A DNA stretch of 44,466 nucleotides from Candidatus Nealsoniibacteriota bacterium. Its GTDB lineage: Bacteria > Patescibacteriota > Minisyncoccia > Minisyncoccales > PWPS01. The notes beneath the pieces are model-generated. The model saw only the letters and a program-made list of their open reading frames with translations, searched no databases and was not told where the DNA came from. The stretch is taken from NCBI GenBank assembly GCA_003560095.1, contig PWJI01000043.1, forward strand, positions 1-44,466, read 5' to 3'. This document shows, in pieces, positions 42,012-44,466 of the stretch (positions within the stretch are counted from its first letter, which is position 1; the number at the start of each line of letters is the position of its first letter). The position numbers were made by a program, and so were the translations under genes.

Positions 42012-43313
42012 ATGGATGTTAAAATTGATAAAAAATCAGACACAAAGAGGGAAATAGAAGTTACCATTTCTGTAGAGGAGATGGAGGATTATATGGAAAA
42101 AGCTGCTCAGAAAGCAGTAAGTGAAATGAATATCAAAGGTTTTAGGCCCGGAAAAGCTCCTCGCAGTGTTGTAGAAAATACCATTGGAAAAGAAAAACTT
42201 TTTGAGAACGCTGCAAGAGAGGCGGTACAAGAAACTTATCCTAAAATTATAGAAGAAAACAAACTATTTGCCCTTTCTAGCCCACAGGTTAATTTAATAA
42301 AATGTGCTCCGGGAAATGATGTTGTTTATAGGGCTTTTGTTTATGTTATGCCCGAAATAAATCTTCCGGATTATAGAAAAATATCAAAGGATGTTGCTGC
42401 AAAAAGTGAAAAGGCAGATGTTAGTAATGAAGAAATTGATCAAGCTATATCAAGAATAAGAGAGACAAAAGCAAGAACAGAAAAGGTTGATAGAGAGGCA
42501 AAAAAAGGGGATGCGGTAATTATAAATTTTAAAGGAGTTTTTCTTGGCCAAGGTAATACAAAAGAAGATGGTAAAAAAGTTGAAGAAGAAAACTTTCAAG
42601 TTGTGCTTGGAAAGGGTGATCTTGATGACTTAAAGGGTTTTGAAGATAATATTTTAGGAATGAAAGCTGGTGAAAACAAAGATTTTTCAATTAATGCATC
42701 TACGAGTAAAACCGAAGGAAAGGAAGAAAAAATTGATTTTAATGTTGAGATGATCAGTGTGATGAATCGCGAACTCCCGGATATTGATGATGAGTTTGCA
42801 AAATCTTTTCCCAATATAGAAAATATAAATCAATTAAGAGAAAAGGTGAAAGAAGGTGTGCTTGCTGAAAAAAGAAAAAAAGAAAAAGAAAAAATAAAAC
42901 TTGATGTTTTGCAAGCTATTAAAAATGAAACAAGTTTTGAGGTTCCCGATATTCTTGTCGAAAAAGAACTGGACAACATGATTAAAACAATTGAAAATCA
43001 GTTAATGCAAAGCGGTTCTTCTCTTGATAATTACCTAAAAGAAATAAATAAAACACAAGATGATTTGAGAAAAGACTGGCAAAAAAGAGCTCAAGAGAAT
43101 GTTTCTTTTGCTCTTATTTTACATAAAATAAGTAAAGACGAAAAAATAGAAGTATCAGAGGAAGAGATAGATCAGGAAGTAGATCATCACTTTAAAGCAA
43201 TGGGGAAAAATAAAGAAGATGAGACAAAAGAAAATATGGATAGAATGAAAGCTTATATACACGACACTCTTAAAAACCAAAAAGTCTTTAGAATTCTCTC
43301 TATAGAAGAATAA
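42012..43313 (+). CDS. tig: trigger factor
   Basis: 433 aa ribosome-bound chaperone. The N-terminal ribosome-binding domain (1-110) includes the NIKGFRPGKAPRSVV signature loop. An FKBP-type PPIase domain covers about 155-245 (GDAVIINFKGVFLGQG ... FQVVLGKGDLDDLKGFEDNILGMKAGENKDF). A helical C-terminal chaperone domain follows (LPDIDDEFAKSFPNIENINQL onward). Full-length for the family. It meets nascent chains, together with the SurA-like proteins outside the membrane forming the visible folding equipment here. Confidence 0.95.
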   Translation: MDVKIDKKSDTKREIEVTISVEEMEDYMEKAAQKAVSEMNIKGFRPGKAPRSVVENTIGKEKLFENAAREAVQETYPKIIEENKLFALSSPQVNLIKCAPGNDVVYRAFVYVMPEINLPDYRKISKDVAAKSEKADVSNEEIDQAISRIRETKARTEKVDREAKKGDAVIINFKGVFLGQGNTKEDGKKVEEENFQVVLGKGDLDDLKGFEDNILGMKAGENKDFSINASTSKTEGKEEKIDFNVEMISVMNRELPDIDDEFAKSFPNIENINQLREKVKEGVLAEKRKKEKEKIKLDVLQAIKNETSFEVPDILVEKELDNMIKTIENQLMQSGSSLDNYLKEINKTQDDLRKDWQKRAQENVSFALILHKISKDEKIEVSEEEIDQEVDHHFKAMGKNKEDETKENMDRMKAYIHDTLKNQKVFRILSIEE

Positions 43314-43333
43314 ATTTAATTTTCATAAATAAT

Positions 43334-43723
43334 ATGGAAGAAAATATTAAAAAAGAAAAAAACAAAATTCTCATTATCGAGGACGAGAAAATGCTTGCTG
43401 AAATGTATCGTGACAGACTTATCTATGAGGGCTTTGATGTTTTTTCAGCTTTTGATGCGGAGGAGGGAATGGAAATGGCTGAAAAAATAAAGCCCGATCT
43501 TATTCTTCTTGATATTCTCCTTCCCAGAGATAACGGAACCGACTTTATAGAAAAATTACGCAACAAAGAAGGAGAGATCTCGGGTGTAACGGTAGTTGCT
43601 TATTCAAATTACGATGACAAAGAGTCACGTGAAAAGGCGATGAAATATGGAGCAAAAGAGTATTTGATTAAAACCAATTATACTCCCAAAGAAGTAATTG
43701 AAATAATTCGAAAATATATTTAG
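43334..43723 (+). CDS. stand-alone response regulator receiver
   Basis: 129 aa with only a CheY-like receiver domain. Acidic pocket E16/D17 in IIEDEKM, phosphoacceptor D60 in LILLDILLP, the switch Ser in VVAYSNYDD and the conserved Lys in EYLIKTNY. There is no output domain, so it must work by protein contacts or pass phosphate on. The only kinase in the window is 23 kb away at 18.6 kb; pairing is possible but unproven. It sits 20 nt after tig and before the carboxypeptidase. Confidence 0.93.
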   Translation: MEENIKKEKNKILIIEDEKMLAEMYRDRLIYEGFDVFSAFDAEEGMEMAEKIKPDLILLDILLPRDNGTDFIEKLRNKEGEISGVTVVAYSNYDDKESREKAMKYGAKEYLIKTNYTPKEVIEIIRKYI

Positions 43724-43749
43724 TTTTAATTATTTTTGATTTTTTCATA

Positions 43750-43767
43750 TTGTTATTAGAGTAACAA
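43750..43767 (+). promoter_or_regulatory. extended -10 box within a palindrome before the carboxypeptidase gene
   Basis: TGTTATTAG (43751-43759) is an extended -10 ending 7 nt before the ATG, so the mRNA may be leaderless. The same stretch forms TTGTTA-n6-TAACAA, a perfect 6-bp inverted repeat that ends on the A of the ATG and could be a regulator site. Confidence 0.4.
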
Positions 43768-44466
43768 TGAAAGGTTATTTGGAAACAATATTAAAAGCAA
43801 TAAACACAAAAAGAGGTAAGGTTTTTTTACTCCTTTTTTTTGTGTTGTTTTTTATCGGTATCTTTTTTTTGTTTTTTAGAACGCAAGGAAAGCAAGAAAC
43901 TGAAAGACAAGAAATAACCCTTAAAAAAGAAATTACATATCCTCAAAAACTGGAATTAAGTGAAAACTTGGAAAAGCCAATATCTTCAGCTTCTCTTTCC
44001 ATTTATCACAAAGAAAACGGGGAAAAAGTACTTTTTGAAGAAAACTCCAATGAAGTTTTTTCGATAGCCAGCATTAGTAAACTTATGACAGCAATGGTGG
44101 TTTTTGAAAACTATAAGCTGGAAGAAGCAACTAAAATAACAGAGGAAGAAATAATTTCAAGAACAGAATTTCGTGATTTTAGAGCATGGGAGGGGACAAA
44201 GATAGAGGAAATGGTTTACCCTTTGTTAATTGAATCCAATAATAGTGCAGCTTTTGCGCTTGCACTTATAAGCGATCGTTTCCTGGAAACGAAAGAAGAG
44301 CCGGTTATTGGATTTGTAAATAAAATGAATGAAAAAGCAAAAGAAATAGGAATGCAAGACACTCAATTTATAAATCCCAGTGGACTGGATAGTAAAAATA
44401 AATATAACTCATCTACGGCAAAGGATATTGCAAGGCTACTGCAATACATTATAAAAAACAATGAAA
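43767..44466 (+). CDS. D-alanyl-D-alanine carboxypeptidase (peptidase S11), partial at the window end
   Basis: 233 codons from the ATG at 43767 without a stop before the window ends. The N-terminus has a basic stretch and one hydrophobic anchor (about residues 19-37, VFLLLFFVLFFIGIFFLFF). The penicillin-binding core has SISK in FSIASISKLMTAMVVFE (S-x-x-K) and SNN in ESNNSAAFALA (S-x-N). The KTG triad member would lie past the end. FINPSGLD is typical of the DacA/DacB S11 family. It trims the terminal D-Ala of peptidoglycan stems outside the membrane. Confidence 0.93.
   Translation, partial: MKGYLETILKAINTKRGKVFLLLFFVLFFIGIFFLFFRTQGKQETERQEITLKKEITYPQKLELSENLEKPISSASLSIYHKENGEKVLFEENSNEVFSIASISKLMTAMVVFENYKLEEATKITEEEIISRTEFRDFRAWEGTKIEEMVYPLLIESNNSAAFALALISDRFLETKEEPVIGFVNKMNEKAKEIGMQDTQFINPSGLDSKNKYNSSTAKDIARLLQYIIKNNE

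Noticed and set aside
1-44466. UGA recoding to glycine as in Gracilibacteria
   Set aside because: UGA is used as the stop of several intact full-length genes (alr, xseA-preceding dehydrogenase, GT3, SpoIIM-like), often within ATGA overlaps.

Overview
The window is an AT-rich, gene-dense bacterial chromosome segment of about 45 protein genes with no rRNA, tRNA, IS element or CRISPR array seen. It most resembles a Candidate Phyla Radiation (Patescibacteria, probably Parcubacteria-like) genome. The reasons are minimal versions of housekeeping enzymes (MetG without a C-terminal tRNA-binding domain, TruB of 214 aa), many small single-pass membrane proteins with very acidic outer parts, very short intergenic gaps, few Shine-Dalgarno sites, and several genes whose -10 box lies only 6-8 nt before the ATG. 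UGA is used as a normal stop, so this is not a UGA-recoding lineage such as Gracilibacteria. The taxonomic placement is inference.

Layout. 1-5.4 kb: alanine racemase (minus), a Nudix hydrolase, AEC and MFS transporters, then convergent metG. 5.5-6.8 kb: three small exported or anchored proteins of unknown function. 6.9-13.5 kb: a glucan metabolism block consisting of a HAD phosphatase, a GT4 glycosyltransferase, a GH57 amylase, a eukaryote-like GT3 glycogen synthase and a GH133-like debranching enzyme. With galU at 37.1 kb this suggests a UDP-glucose-based storage or cell-surface glucan. 13.5-14.8 kb: an OLD-family ATPase/TOPRIM nuclease (minus). 14.9-17.3 kb: an anchored poly-acidic protein and two GerMN-domain envelope proteins, one with a peptidoglycan-binding domain, closed by a very strong hairpin terminator.

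17.4-32.4 kb is rich in DNA repair genes: endonuclease IV, a fused UvrD-type helicase/PD-(D/E)XK nuclease, DNA polymerase IV, exonuclease VII large and small subunits, a second UvrD/PcrA-like helicase, a Cas4/RecB-like nuclease with an apparent C-terminal helix-turn-helix, and a family-4 uracil-DNA glycosylase that lacks all four iron-sulfur cysteines. Interspersed are a WYL-only protein abutting a soluble PAS histidine kinase, a glutamate dehydrogenase-type enzyme and two SurA-N-like anchored chaperones. 32.4-38 kb: truB, an MscS channel, a CPA2 antiporter with TrkA-N domain, a SpoIIM-like membrane protein, PgeF and GalU. 38-40 kb, minus strand: fmt, a catalytic-domain-less integrase-like fusion protein and a small His-rich protein. 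40-44.5 kb: murC, an anchored Glu-rich protein, trigger factor, a stand-alone response regulator and a D-Ala-D-Ala carboxypeptidase cut by the window end.

I see no single unmistakable new system. The best candidates for second looks are the WYL/histidine-kinase pair, the integrase-SAM fusion with its coupled His-rich partner, the nuclease-HTH fusion next to the cluster-less uracil glycosylase, the GT3-centred glucan block, and the recurrent leaderless promoter layout.
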